Source of the DNA: Phocoena phocoena
Taxonomy: Eukaryota; Chordata; Mammalia; Artiodactyla; Phocoenidae
Assembly (NCBI RefSeq): GCF_963924675.1
Contig: NW_027077396.1
Location: 248,001 to 312,000, forward strand
Length of the DNA stretch: 64,000 nucleotides
Direction: 5' to 3'
The notes under the pieces were generated by a model. That model was not told where the DNA came from, ran no database searches, and was given only the letters and a program-made list of their open reading frames with translations. Positions 10,482 through 24,455 of this stretch are shown here, piece after piece (position 1 is the stretch's first letter; every line of letters begins with the position of its first letter). The translations under genes and the position numbers were made by a program.

Positions 10482-12228
10482 ATCCCAGAAAGCAAAAAAT
10501 GGATAAAGAACTTGTGGCACGTACGTACAATGCAATATCACTCAGCAATGAAATCTGTGTCATCAGGCCCATAGCGGCATAGTGAGTGGATGCAGGTACG
10601 GTGATTCTACGTGAACTACGTCACACAGAAAAAGAAACATCATAAGATATCACGAATACACGGAATGTAAACTTGACTACACATGAACTGAATTACAAAA
10701 TAGAAAAGGGTCTCAAATTTAGAAAACCAACTAGTGCTTGCTTATGGGGAAAGGTGCCTTGGGGTGCTGCATAAAACCAGAGACTGAAATTAGCACAGAT
10801 AACTTTCCATAAGCCCAATATGTAATAGACAAGACCTACTCCTTGCTCAACGAAATGGACCCCACACCACATATTCAACGCCTAGGAATATACCTGACTA
10901 GGAAGAATCTTAAAACCCATGGATATATATGTCTCCGTAAGAGAATCAAGGGAGTGTACAGCGGCCGAAAGGCAGCAGTGAAAATCCGATAAATCCCATT
11001 ATCAAAATAAATTTCGAAAACAAAACACAAAGACAGTGAAATAGAGAGCAATTCTTAAATAATTCACTCAGGGCATGTGATGCAACCGGGATTGACCACA
11101 TCTACACCCAGAGCTGGTTGAGACATAAGGCTGGACACTTCAGGCTGATAGCATTGGTGAGTTTAGGTGAGCAAATGCACACCCTTTGAAGTCATACTGT
11201 ATGGTACCTATTCCATGGGTCCCAACTCTTCAGGTTCAAGGGATTCTTCCTCCAGCTAAAACATGCATGTGAAACCCACAGTATGGTCCACCGTGTTATG
11301 GGGAAATGATTTAAAATGCATCTCCCTTTTCGTATCCTGGTCCTCGGGTTCACCATTCCAGATGATTTACTAACAGTCTCCCTGCTTGGAGAGTCAGTGC
11401 CTTTAACCTCCTGTTTGGCACAGCTTGCAATTTCTGTGCAAGATGAAGAGGAATAGGGAGAACCAATGAGAGACTAGCTGTAGGTGTCTGCACGGGCAAA
11501 TGTAACGCCCATTTCCCACCAGGAAGAGGAATTTACCAAAGGCTCAGCATGCCCTGCCCGAAACAGATTAGGGCCTGAAGCAATCCTGCGGTTTTGTGCC
11601 CAGTTCACAAGAAAGCGAGTTGAAGAAAGGAGCTCAGGGGCACTGTAATTCACAAACCTGCAGAGTTATAAATGACAGCTATCCTCCAAAAATATATTGA
11701 AGTAAGCCTGCGAAGGGGACTTGAAAGCGGGGCAGAATTTCAGGAAAACGATTGCAGGCGGTAGACTGGAATTGCCCTGAAAGCATAGGAAAAGAGGCAG
11801 AACGTCGACAATGATGCACTTGGCCAAAAAGGGCGTATGCGTTTTTTCCTGAATATATTCAGGAAAAAACGCATACGCCCTTTTTGGCCAACCAAGAAAG
11901 CCTGTAAAGGAAATCTGCACTACAATGAAGTCTCACTGCCCCCCGGGCAAGAGGGCCATCTGAAAAAAGTGTAAAATCCAGAAAGGTAGGACAGTATATG
12001 GAGATCAGGGAGCCTTGTTATGCTGATTGGCAGGATGTAAATTGCCAGCAGCCAGCCTGGAGAAGTGTATGGTGTTTCCTGAAACACATAAGAAACAAAG
12101 CAACACAGTCTATGGCACTTCCACTTATGGTCCTATAGCTTACGGAAATTAAAATTAAAAACAGACAGCCACCCCAATATTTGGGACGGCTGTGTTCACA
12201 AGAAGCTCGTCTACAGTAACAGGTAAAT
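10482..12228 (+). repeat. Satellite unit M7, subtype a (class A variant)
   Basis: Class A with the subtype a set: GACCCCACACC near 10858, AGGGAGTGTAC near 10949, CTCCCTTTTCG near 11323, GATGAAGAGG near 11443, CGCCCATTT near 11507, GCAGGCGG near 11753, AAGAAAGCC near 11894, and CAGTATATGGAGATC near 11992. The same set is in M12, M15 and M22. The palindrome is at 11820-11891. Confidence 0.94.
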
Positions 12229-13974
12229 ATCCCAGAAAGCAAAATATGGATAAAGAAGTTGTGGCACGTACGTACAATGCAATATCACTCAGCAATGAAA
12301 TCTGTGTCATCAGGCCCGTAGCGGCATAGTGAGTGGATGCAGGTACGGTGATTCTACGTGAACTACGTCACACAGAAAAAGAAACATCATAAGATATCAC
12401 TAATACACGGAATGTAAACTTGACTACACATGAACTGAATTACAAAACAGAACAGGGTCTCAAATTTAGATAACCTACTAGTGCTTGCTTATGGGGAAAG
12501 GTGCGTTGGGGTGCTTCATAAACCAGAGACTGAAATTAGCACAGATAACTTTCCGTAAGCCAAATATGTAATAGACAAGACCTACTCCTTGCTCAACGAA
12601 ATGGACCCAACACCACATATTCAACGCCTAGGAATATACCTGACTAGGAAGAATCTTAAAACCCATGGATATATATGTCTCCGTAAGAGAATCAAGCGTG
12701 TGTACAGCGGCATAAACGCAGCAGTGAAAATCCGATAAATCCCATTATCAAAATAAATTTCAAAAAAAAATCATAAAGACAGTGAAATAGAGAGCAATTC
12801 TTAAATAATTCACTCAGGGCATGTGATGCAACCGGGATTTAACACATCTACACCCAGAGCTGGTTGAGACATAAGGCTGGACACTTCAGGCTGATAGCAT
12901 TGGTGAGTTTCGGTGAGCAAATGCAGACCCTTTGAAGTCATACTGCATGGTACCCATTCCATGGGTCCCAACTCTCCAGGTTCAAGGGATTCTTCCTCCA
13001 GCTAAAACATGCATGGGAAACCAAGAGTATCGTCCACCATGTGATTGGGAAATGATTTAAAATGCATCTCAGTTTTCGTATCCTGGTCCTCGGGTTCACC
13101 ATTCCAGATGCTTTACTAACACTCTCCCCGCTTGGAGAGTCAGTGCCTTTAACCTCCTCTTTGGCACAGCTTGCAATTTCTGTGCAAAATGAACAGGAAT
13201 AGGGAGAACCAATGAGAGACTAGCTGTAGGTGTCTGCACGGGCAAATGTAACGCTCATTGCCCACCAGGAAGAGGAATTAAACAAAGGCTCAGTGTGCCC
13301 TGCTGGAAACAGATTAGGGCCTGAAGCAATCCTGCGGTTTTGTGCCCAGCTCACAAGAAAGCGAGTTGAAGAAAGGAGCTCAGGGGCACTGTAATTCACA
13401 AACCTGCAGAGTTATAAATGACAGCTTTCCTCCAAAAATATATTGAAGTAAGCCTGCGAAGGGGACTTGAAAGCAGGGCAGAATTTCAGGAAAACGATTG
13501 CAGGGGGTAGACTGGAATTGCCCTGAAAGCATAGGAAAAGAGGCAGAACGTCGACAATGATGCACTTGGCCAAAAAGGGCGTATGCGTTTTTTCCTGAAT
13601 ATATTCAGGAAAAAACGCATACGCCCTTTTTGGCCAACCAAGCAAGCCTGTAAATGAAATCTGCACTACAATGAAGTCTCACTGCCCCCCTGGCAAAAGG
13701 GCCATCTGAAAAAAGTGTAAAATCCAGAAAGGTAGGACAGGATATGGAGAACAGGGAGCCTTGTTATGCTGATTGGCAGGATGTAAATTGCCAGCAGCCA
13801 CCCTGGAGAAGTGTATGGTGTTTCCTGAAACACGAAAGAAACAAAGCAACACAGCCTATGGCACTTCCACTTATGGTCCTATAGCTTACGGAAATTAAAA
13901 TCAAAAACAGACAGCCACCCCAATATTTGAGACGGCTGTGTTCACAAGAAGCTCGTCTACAGTATCAGGTAAAT
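12229..13974 (+). repeat. Satellite unit M8, subtype b (class B variant), 1,746 bp
   Basis: Class B with the one-base deletion plus AGATAACCTACTAG near 12468, TTCCGTAAGCC near 12551 and AAGCAGGGC near 13471. The same set is in M13 and M16. The palindrome is at 13566-13637. Confidence 0.94.
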
Positions 13975-15721
13975 ATCCCAGAAAGCAAAAAATGGATAAA
14001 GAACTTGTGGCACGTACGTACAATGCAATATCACTCAGCAATGAAATCTGTGTCATCAGGCCCATAGCGGCATAGTGAGTGGATGCAGGTACGGTGATTC
14101 TACGTGAACTACGTCACACAGAAAAAGAAACATCATAAGATATCACGAATACACGGAATGTAAACTTGACTACACATGAACTGAATTACAAAATAGAAAA
14201 GGGTCTCAAATTTAGAAAACCAACTAGTGCTTGCTTATGGGGAAAGGTGCCTTGGGGTGCTGCATAAAACCAGAGACTGAAATTAGCACAGATAACTTTC
14301 CATAAGCCCAATATGTAATAGACAAGACCTACTCCTTGCTCAACGAAATGGACCCAACACCACATATTCAACGCCTAGGAATATACCTGACTAGGAAGAA
14401 TCTTAAAACCCATGGATATATATGTCTCCGTAAGAGAATCAAGGGTGTGTACAGCGGCCGAAAGGCAGCAGTGAAAATCCGATAAATCCCATTATCAAAA
14501 TAAATTTCGAAAACAAAACACAAAGACAGTGAAATAGAGAGCAATTCTTAAATAATTCACTCAGGGCATGTGATGCAACCGGGATTGACCACATCTACAC
14601 CCAGAGCTGGTTGAGACATAAGGCTGGACACTTCAGGCTGATAGCATTGGTGAGTTTAGGTGAGCAAATGCACACCCTTTGAAGTCATACTGTATGGTAC
14701 CTATTCCATGGGTCCCAACTCTTCAGGTTCAAGGGATTCTTCCTCCAGCTAAAACATGCATGTGAAACCCACAGTATGGTCCACCGTGTTATGGGGAAAT
14801 GATTTAAAATGCATCTCCCTTTTCGTATCCTGGTCCTCGGGTTCACCATTCCAGATGATTTACTAACAGTCTCCCTGCTTGGAGAGTCAGTGCCTTTAAC
14901 CTCCTGTTTGGCACAGCTTGCAATTTCTGTGCAAGATGAACAGGAATAGGGAGAACCAATGAGAGACTAGCTGTAGGTGTCTGCACGGGCAAATGTAACG
15001 CTCATTTCCCACCAGGAAGAGGAATTTACCAAAGGCTCAGCATGCCCTGCCCGAAACAGATTAGGGCCTGAAGCAATCCTGCGGTTTTGTGCCCAGTTCA
15101 CAAGAAAGCGAGTTGAAGAAAGGAGCTCAGGGGCACTGTAATTCACAAACCTGCAGAGTTATAAATGACAGCTATCCTCCAAAAATATATTGAAGTAAGC
15201 CTGCGAAGGGGACTTGAAAGCGGGGCAGAATTTCAGGAAAACGATTGCAGGGGGTAGACTGGAATTGCCCTGAAAGCATAGGAAAAGAGGCAGAACGTCG
15301 ACAATGATGCACTTGGCCAAAAAGGGCGTATGCGTTTTTTCCTGAATATATTCAGGAAAAAACGCATACGCCCTTTTTGGCCAACCAAGCAAGCCTGTAA
15401 AGGAAATCTGCACTACAATGAAGTCTCACTGCCCCCCGGGCAAGAGGGCCATCTGAAAAAAGTGTAAAATCCAGAAAGGTAGGACAGGATATGGAGAACA
15501 GGGAGCCTTGTTATGCTGATTGGCAGGATGTAAATTGCCAGCAGCCAGCCTGGAGAAGTGTATGGTGTTTCCTGAAACACATAAGAAACAAAGCAACACA
15601 GTCTATGGCACTTCCACTTATGGTCCTATAGCTTACGGAAATTAAAATCAAAAACAGACAGCCACCCCAATATTTGGGACGGCTGTGTTCACAAGAAGCT
15701 CGTCTACAGTAACAGGTAAAT
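13975..15721 (+). repeat. Satellite unit M9, subtype c (class A variant)
   Basis: Class A with CTCCCTTTTCG near 14815 and GTAAAGG near 15398, but without the other subtype a marks. Closest to M17. The palindrome is at 15313-15384. Confidence 0.94.
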
Positions 15722-17468
15722 ATCCCAGAAAGCAAAATATGGATAAAGAAGTTGTGGCACGTACGTACAATGCAATATCACTCAGCAATGAAATCTGTGT
15801 CATCAGGCCCGTAGCGGCATAGTGAGTGGATGCAGGTACGGTGATTCTACGTGAACTACGTCACACAGAAAAAGAAACATCATAAGATATCACTAATACA
15901 CGGAATGTAAACTTGACTACACATGAACTGAATTACAAAACAGAACAGGGTCTCAAATTTAGAAAACCAACTAGTGCTTGCTTATGGGGAAAGGTGCGTT
16001 GGGGTGCTTCATAAAACCAGAGACTGAAATTAGCACAGATAACTTTCCATAAGCCAAATATGTAATAGACAAGACCTACTCCTTGCTCAACGAAATGGAC
16101 CCAACACCACATATTCAACGCCTAGGAATATACCTGACTAGGAAGAATCTTAAAACCCATGGATATATATGTCTCCGTAAGAGAATCAAGCGTGTGTACA
16201 GCGGCATAAACGCAGCAGTGAAAATCCGATAAATCCCATTATCAAAATAAATTTCAAAAAAAAATCATAAAGACAGTGAAATAGAGAGCAATTCTTAAAT
16301 AATTCACTCAGGGCATGTGATGCAACCGGGATTTAACACATCTACACCCAGAGCTGGTTGAGACATAAGGCTGGACACTTCAGGCTGATAGCATTGGTGA
16401 GTTTCGGTGAGCAAATGCAGACCCTTTGAAGTCATACTGCATGGTACCCATTCCATGGGTCCCAACTCTCCAGGTTCAAGGGATTCTTCCTCCAGCTAAA
16501 ACATGCATGGGAAACCAAGAGTATCGTCCACCATGTGATTGGGAAATGATTTAAAATGCATCTCAGTTTTCGTATCCTGGTCCTCGGGTTCACCATTCCA
16601 GATGCTTTACTAACACTCTCCCCGCTTGGAGAGTCAGTGCCTTTAACCTCCTCTTTGGCACAGCTTGCAATTTCTGTGCAAAATGAACAGGAATAGGGAG
16701 AACCAATGAGAGACTAGCTGTAGGTGTCTGCACGGGCAAATGTAACGCTCATTGCCCACCAGGAAGAGGAATTAAACAAAGGCTCAGTGTGCCCTGCTGG
16801 AAACAGATTAGGGCCTGAAGCAATCCTGCGGTTTTGTGCCCAGCTCACAAGAAAGCGAGTTGAAGAAAGGAGCTCAGGGGCACTGTAATTCACAAACCTG
16901 CAGAGTTATAAATGACAGCTATCCTCCAAAAATATATTGAAGTAAGCCTGCGAAGGGGACTTGAAAGCGGGGCAGAATTTCAGGAAAACGATTGCAGGGG
17001 GTAGACTGGAATTGCCCTGAAAGCATAGGAAAAGAGGCAGAACGTCGACAATGATGCACTTGGCCAAAAAGGGCGTATGCGTTTTTTCCTGAATATATTC
17101 AGGAAAAAACGCATACGCCCTTTTTGGCCAACCAAGCAAGCCTGTAAAGGAAATCTGCACTACAATGAAGTCTCACTGCCCCCCGGGCAAGAGGGCCATC
17201 TGAAAAAAGTGTAAAATCCAGAAAGGTAGGACAGGATATGGAGAACAGGGAGCCTTGTTATGCTGATTGGCAGGATGTAAATTGCCAGCAGCCAGCCTGG
17301 AGAAGTGTATGGTGTTTCCTGAAACACATAAGAAACAAAGCAACACAGTCTATGGCACTTCCACTTATGGTCCTATAGCTTTCGGAAATTAAAATCAAAA
17401 ACAGACAGCCACCCCAATATTTGGGACGGCTGTGTTCACAAGAAGCTCGTCTACAGTAACAGGTAAAT
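15722..17468 (+). repeat. Satellite unit M10, subtype d (B head, A tail chimera)
   Basis: B-type to at least 16844 (CTCAC), A-type from 16921 (GCTATCC) to the end, with GCTTTCGG near 17379. The switch is 140-215 bp upstream of the palindrome (17060-17131). M14 and M18 have the same structure. Confidence 0.94.
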
Positions 17469-19215
17469 ATCCCAGAAAGCAAAAAATGGATAAAGAACTT
17501 GTGGCACGTACGTACAATGCAATATCACTCAGCAATGAAATCTGTGTCATCAGGCCCATAGCGGCATAGTGAGTGGATGCAGGTACGGTGATTCTACGTG
17601 AACTACGTCACACAGAAAAAGAAACATCATAAGATATCACGAATACACGGAATGTAAACTTGACTACACATGAACTGAATTACAAAATAGAAAAGGGTCT
17701 CAAATTTAGAAAACCAACTAGTGCTTGCTTATGGGGAAAGGTGCCTTGGGGTGCTGCATAAAACCAGAGACTGAAATTAGCACAGATAACTTTCCATAAG
17801 CCCAATATGTAATAGACAAGACCTACTCCTTGCTCAACGAAATGGACCCCACACCACATATTCAACGCCTAGGAATATACCTGACTAGGAAGAATCTTAA
17901 AACCCATGGATATATATGTCTCCGTAAGAGAATCAAGGGAGTGTACAGCGGCCGAAAGGCAGCAGTGAAAATCCGATAAATCCCATTATCAAAATAAATT
18001 TCGAAAACAAAACACAAAGACAGTGAAATAGAGAGCAATTCTTAAATAATTCACTCAGGGCATGTGATGCAACCGGGATTGACCACATCTACACCCAGAG
18101 CTGGTTGAGACATAAGGCTGGACACTTCAGGCTGATAGCATTGGTGAGTTTAGGTGAGCAAATGCACACCCTTTGAAGTCATACTGTATGGTACCTATTC
18201 CATGGGTCCCAACTCTTCAGGTTCAAGGGATTCTTCCTCCAGCTAAAACATGCATGTGAAACCCACAGTATGGTCCACCGTGTTATGGGGAAATGATTTA
18301 AAATGCATCTCCCTTTTCGTATCCTGGTCCTCGGGTTCACCATTCCAGATGATTTACTAACAGTCTCCCTGCTTGGAGAGTCAGTGCCTTTAACCTCCTG
18401 TTTGGCACAGCTTGCAATTTCTGTGCAAGATGAAGAGGAATAGGGAGAACCAATGAGAGACTAGCTGTAGGTGTCTGCACGGGCAAATGTAACGCCCATT
18501 TCCCACCAGGAAGAGGAATTTACCAAAGGCTCAGCATGCCCTGCCCGAAACAGATTAGGGCCTGAAGCAATCCTGCGGTTTTGTGCCCAGTTCACAAGAA
18601 AGCGAGTTGAAGAAAGGAGCTCAGGGGCACTGTAATTCACAAACCTGCAGAGTTATAAATGACAGCTATCCTCCAAAAATATATTGAAGTAAGCCTGCGA
18701 AGGGGACTTGAAAGCGGGGCAGAATTTCAGGAAAACGATTGCAGGCGGTAGACTGGAATTGCCCTGAAAGCATAGGAAAAGAGGCAGAACGTCGACAATG
18801 ATGCACTTGGCCAAAAAGGGCGTATGCGTTTTTTCCTGAATATATTCAGGAAAAAACGCATACGCCCTTTTTGGCCAACCAAGCAAGCCTGTAAAGGAAA
18901 TCTGCACTACAATGAAGTCTCACTGCCCCCCGGGCAAGAGGGCCATCTGAAAAAAGTGTAAAATCCAGAAAGGTAGGACAGGATATGGAGAACAGGGAGC
19001 CTTGTTATGCTGATTGGCAGGATGTAAATTGCCAGCAGCCAGCCTGGAGAAGTGTATGGTGTTTCCTGAAACACATAAGAAACAAAGCAACACAGTCTAT
19101 GGCACTTCCACTTATGGTCCTATAGCTTTCGGAAATTAAAATCAAAAACAGACAGCCACCCCAATATTTGGGACGGCTGTGTTCACAAGAAGCTCGTCTA
19201 CAGTAACAGGTAAAT
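17469..19215 (+). repeat. Satellite unit M11, chimera of subtype a head and d tail
   Basis: Subtype a marks run up to GCAGGCGG (C at 18746). After the palindrome it has AAGCAAGCC (C at 18884), CAGGATATGGAGAAC and GCTTTCGG, which is the d tail. The switch lies between 18746 and 18884, and the palindrome is at 18807-18878, inside that interval. The next unit is again A-headed, so b and c are missing here. Confidence 0.93.
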
Positions 19216-20962
19216 ATCCCAGAAAGCAAAAAATGGATAAAGAACTTGTGGCACGTACGTACAATGCAATATCACTCAGCAATGAAATCTGTGTCATCAG
19301 GCCCATAGCGGCATAGTGAGTGGATGCAGGTACGGTGATTCTACGTGAACTACGTCACACAGAAAAAGAAACATCATAAGATATCACGAATACACGGAAT
19401 GTAAACTTGACTACACATGAACTGAATTACAAAATAGAAAAGGGTCTCAAATTTAGAAAACCAACTAGTGCTTGCTTATGGGGAAAGGTGCCTTGGGGTG
19501 CTGCATAAAACCAGAGACTGAAATTAGCACAGATAACTTTCCATAAGCCCAATATGTAATAGACAAGACCTACTCCTTGCTCAACGAAATGGACCCCACA
19601 CCACATATTCAACGCCTAGGAATATACCTGACTAGGAAGAATCTTAAAACCCATGGATATATATGTCTCCGTAAGAGAATCAAGGGAGTGTACAGCGGCC
19701 GAAAGGCAGCAGTGAAAATCCGATAAATCCCATTATCAAAATAAATTTCGAAAACAAAACACAAAGACAGTGAAATAGAGAGCAATTCTTAAATAATTCA
19801 CTCAGGGCATGTGATGCAACCGGGATTGACCACATCTACACCCAGAGCTGGTTGAGACATAAGGCTGGACACTTCAGGCTGATAGCATTGGTGAGTTTAG
19901 GTGAGCAAATGCACACCCTTTGAAGTCATACTGTATGGTACCTATTCCATGGGTCCCAACTCTTCAGGTTCAAGGGATTCTTCCTCCAGCTAAAACATGC
20001 ATGTGAAACCCACAGTATGGTCCACCGTGTTATGGGGAAATGATTTAAAATGCATCTCCCTTTTCGTATCCTGGTCCTCGGGTTCACCATTCCAGATGAT
20101 TTACTAACAGTCTCCCTGCTTGGAGAGTCAGTGCCTTTAACCTCCTGTTTGGCACAGCTTGCAATTTCTGTGCAAGATGAAGAGGAATAGGGAGAACCAA
20201 TGAGAGACTAGCTGTAGGTGTCTGCACGGGCAAATGTAACGCCCATTTCCCACCAGGAAGAGGAATTTACCAAAGGCTCAGCATGCCCTGCCCGAAACAG
20301 ATTAGGGCCTGAAGCAATCCTGCGGTTTTGTGCCCAGTTCACAAGAAAGCGAGTTGAAGAAAGGAGCTCAGGGGCACTGTAATTCACAAACCTGCAGAGT
20401 TATAAATGACAGCTATCCTCCAAAAATATATTGAAGTAAGCCTGCGAAGGGGACTTGAAAGCGGGGCAGAATTTCAGGAAAACGATTGCAGGCGGTAGAC
20501 TGGAATTGCCCTGAAAGCATAGGAAAAGAGGCAGAACGTCGACAATGATGCACTTGGCCAAAAAGGGCGTATGCGTTTTTTCCTGAATATATTCAGGAAA
20601 AAACGAATACGCCCTTTTTGGCCAACCAAGAAAGCCTGTAAAGGAAATCTGCACTACAATGAAGTCTCACTGCCCCCCGGGCAAGAGGGCCATCTGAAAA
20701 AAGTGTAAAATCCAGAAAGGTAGGACAGTATATGGAGATCAGGGAGCCTTGTTATGCTGATTGGCAGGATGTAAATTGCCAGCAGCCAGCCTGGAGAAGT
20801 GTATGGTGTTTCCTGAAACACATAAGAAACAAAGCAACACAGTCTATGGCACTTCCACTTATGGTCCTATAGCTTACGGAAATTAAAATCAAAAACAGAC
20901 AGCCACCCCAATATTTGGGACGGCTGTGTTCACAAGAAGCTCGTCTACAGTAACAGGTAAAT
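19216..20962 (+). repeat. Satellite unit M12, subtype a
   Basis: Full subtype a set, including AAGAAAGCC and CAGTATATGGAGATC. Its palindrome (20554-20625) has one mismatch. Confidence 0.94.
20554..20625. repeat. 72-bp palindrome with one mismatch (M12)
   Basis: In the right arm C is replaced by A at 20606, leaving 35 of 36 pairs. This is a transversion and is private to this unit. Confidence 0.95.
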
Positions 20963-22708
20963 ATCCCAGAAAGCAAAATATGGATAAAGAAGTTGTGGCA
21001 CGTACGTACAATGCAATATCACTCAGCAATGAAATCTGTGTCATCAGGCCCGTAGCGGCATAGTGAGTGGATGCAGGTACGGTGATTCTACGTGAACTAC
21101 GTCACACAGAAAAAGAAACATCATAAGATATCACTAATACACGGAATGTAAACTTGACTACACATGAACTGAATTACAAAACAGAACAGGGTCTCAAATT
21201 TAGATAACCTACTAGTGCTTGCTTATGGGGAAAGGTGCGTTGGGGTGCTTCATAAACCAGAGACTGAAATTAGCACAGATAACTTTCCGTAAGCCAAATA
21301 TGTAATAGACAAGACCTACTCCTTGCTCAACGAAATGGACCCAACACCACATATTCAACGCCTAGGAATATACCTGACTAGGAAGAATCTTAAAACCCAT
21401 GGATATATATGTCTCCGTAAGAGAATCAAGCGTGTGTACAGCGGCATAAACGCAGCAGTGAAAATCCGATAAATCCCATTATCAAAATAAATTTCAAAAA
21501 AAAATCATAAAGACAGTGAAATAGAGAGCAATTCTTAAATAATTCACTCAGGGCATGTGATGCAACCGGGATTTAACACATCTACACCCAGAGCTGGTTG
21601 AGACATAAGGCTGGACACTTCAGGCTGATAGCATTGGTGAGTTTCGGTGAGCAAATGCAGACCCTTTGAAGTCATACTGCATGGTACCCATTCCATGGGT
21701 CCCAACTCTCCAGGTTCAAGGGATTCTTCCTCCAGCTAAAACATGCATGGGAAACCAAGAGTATCGTCCACCATGTGATTGGGAAATGATTTAAAATGCA
21801 TCTCAATTTTCGTATCCTGGTCCTCGGGTTCACCATTCCAGATGCTTTACTAACACTCTCCCCGCTTGGAGAGTCAGTGCCTTTAACCTCCTCTTTGGCA
21901 CAGCTTGCAATTTCTGTGCAAAATGAACAGGAATAGGGAGAACCAATGAGAGACTAGCTGTAGGTGTCTGCACGGGCAAATGTAACGCTCATTGCCCACC
22001 AGGAAGAGGAATTAAACAAAGGCTCAGTGTGCCCTGCTGGAAACAGATTAGGGCCTGAAGCAATCCTGCGGTTTTGTGCCCAGCTCACAAGAAAGCGAGT
22101 TGAAGAAAGGAGCTCAGGGGCACTGTAATTCACAAACCTGCAGAGTTATAAATGACAGCTTTCCTCCAAAAATATATTGAAGTAAGCCTGCGAAGGGGAC
22201 TTGAAAGCAGGGCAGAATTTCAGGAAAACGATTGCAGGGGGTAGACTGGAATTGCCCTGAAAGCATAGGAAAAGAGGCAGAACGTCGACAATGATGCACT
22301 TGGCCAAAAAGGGCGTATGCGTTTTTTCCTGAATATATTCAGGAAAAAACGCATACGCCCTTTTTGGCCAACCAAGCAAGCCTGTAAATGAAATCTGCAC
22401 TACAATGAAGTCTCACTGCCCCCCTGGCAAAAGGGCCATCTGAAAAAAGTGTAAAATCCAGAAAGGTAGGACAGGATATGGAGAACAGGGAGCCTTGTTA
22501 TGCTGATTGGCAGGATGTAAATTGCCAGCAGCCACCCTGGAGAAGTGTATGGTGTTTCCTGAAACACGAAAGAAACAAAGCAACACAGCCTATGGCACTT
22601 CCACTTATGGTCCTATAGCTTACGGAAATTAAAATCAAAAACAGACAGCCACCCCAATATTTGGGACGGCTGTGTTCACAAGAAGCTCGTCTACAGTAAC
22701 AGGTAAAT
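20963..22708 (+). repeat. Satellite unit M13, subtype b with A-type tail end
   Basis: Subtype b head with the one-base deletion. It is B-type through CAGCCTATGG (22589), then A-type from 22664 (TTGGGACGG, AGTAACAGG). The switch is in 22589-22664, far from the palindrome (22300-22371). A b/c fusion that removed one unit length explains it, since the next unit is d. CAATTTTCG near 21805 is private. Confidence 0.93.
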
Positions 22709-24455
22709 ATCCCAGAAAGCAAAATATGGATAAAGAAGTTGTGGCACGTACGTACAATGCAATATCACTCAGCAATGAAATCTGTGTCATCAGGCCCGTA
22801 GCGGCATAGTGAGTGGATGCAGGTACGGTGATTCTACGTGAACTACGTCACACAGAAAAAGAAACATCATAAGATATCACTAATACACGGAATGTAAACT
22901 TGACTACACATGAACTGAATTACAAAACAGAACAGGGTCTCAAATTTAGAAAACCAACTAGTGCTTGCTTATGGGGAAAGGTGCGTTGGGGTGCTTCATA
23001 AAACCAGAGACTGAAATTAGCACAGATAACTTTCCATAAGCCAAATATGTAATAGACAAGACCTACTCCTTGCTCAACGAAATGGACCCAACACCACATA
23101 TTCAACGCCTAGGAATATACCTGACTAGGAAGAATCTTAAAACCCATGGATATATATGTCTCCGTAAGAGAATCAAGCGTGTGTACAGCGGCATAAACGC
23201 AGCAGTGAAAATCCGATAAATCCCATTATCAAAATAAATTTCAAAAAAAAATCATAAAGACAGTGAAATAGAGAGCAATTCTTAAATAATTCACTCAGGG
23301 CATGTGATGCAACCGGGATTTAACACATCTACACCCAGAGCTGGTTGAGACATAAGGCTGGACACTTCAGGCTGATAGCATTGGTGAGTTTCGGTGAGCA
23401 AATGCAGACCCTTTGAAGTCATACTGCATGGTACCCATTCCATGGGTCCCAACTCTCCAGGTTCAAGGGATTCTTCCTCCAGCTAAAACATGCATGGGAA
23501 ACCAAGAGTATCGTCCACCATGTGATTGGGAAATGATTTAAAATGCATCTCAGTTTTCGTATCCTGGTCCTCGGGTTCACCATTCCAGATGCTTTACTAA
23601 CACTCTCCCCGCTTGGAGAGTCAGTGCCTTTAACCTCCTCTTTGGCACAGCTTGCAATTTCTGTGCAAAATGAACAGGAATAGGGAGAACCAATGAGAGA
23701 CTAGCTGTAGGTGTCTGCACGGGCAAATGTAACGCTCATTGCCCACCAGGAAGAGGAATTAAACAAAGGCTCAGTGTGCCCTGCTGGAAACAGATTAGGG
23801 CCTGAAGCAATCCTGCGGTTTTGTGCCCAGCTCACAAGAAAGCGAGTTGAAGAAAGGAGCTCAGGGGCACTGTAATTCACAAACCTGCAGAGTTATAAAT
23901 GACAGCTATCCTCCAAAAATATATTGAAGTAAGCCTGCGAAGGGGACTTGAAAGCGGGGCAGAATTTCAGGAAAACGATTGCAGGGGGTAGACTGGAATT
24001 GCCCTGAAAGCATAGGAAAAGAGGCAGAACGTCGACAATGATGCACTTGGCCAAAAAGGGCGTATGCGTTTTTTCCTGAATATATTCAGGAAAAAACGCA
24101 TACGCCCTTTTTGGCCAACCAAGCAAGCCTGTAAAGGAAATCTGCACTACAATGAAGTCTCACTGCCCCCCGGGCAAGAGGGCCATCTGAAAAAAGTGTA
24201 AAATCCAGAAAGGTAGGACAGGATATGGAGAACAGGGAGCCTTGTTATGCTGATTGGCAGGATGTAAATTGCCAGCAGCCAGCCTGGAGAAGTGTATGGT
24301 GTTTCCTGAAACACATAAGAAACAAAGCAACACAGTCTATGGCACATCCACTTATGGTCCTATAGCTTTCGGAAATTAAAATCAAAAACAGACAGCCACC
24401 CCAATATTTGGGACGGCTGTGTTCACAAGAAGCTCGTCTACAGTAACAGGTAAAT
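22709..24455 (+). repeat. Satellite unit M14, subtype d (B head, A tail)
   Basis: B-type to 23831, A-type from 23908, GCTTTCGG tail. The palindrome is at 24047-24118. A private CACATCC near 24344 creates a longer antisense open frame by chance. It follows another B-headed unit. Confidence 0.94.

Larger units (their letters stand above)
10482..17468 (+). repeat. Tetramer HOR copy 1 (a-b-c-d), 6,987 bp
   Basis: M7-M10 form a four-unit block whose private marks repeat in the same order in M15-M18. Length is 6,987 bp (three units of 1,747 and one of 1,746). Confidence 0.88.
17469..24455 (+). repeat. Tetramer HOR copy 2, rearranged (a/d, a, b/c, d)
   Basis: M11-M14 also total 6,987 bp, but the order is a/d hybrid, a, b/c hybrid, d. 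It is most simply the remains of two a-b-c-d copies after two deletions by unequal exchange, one within M11 and one within M13. Confidence 0.8.

Noticed and set aside
24147..24347. 66-codon minus-strand open frame in M14
   Set aside because: It is created only by a single private base near 24345 that makes a start codon. No support in other units.
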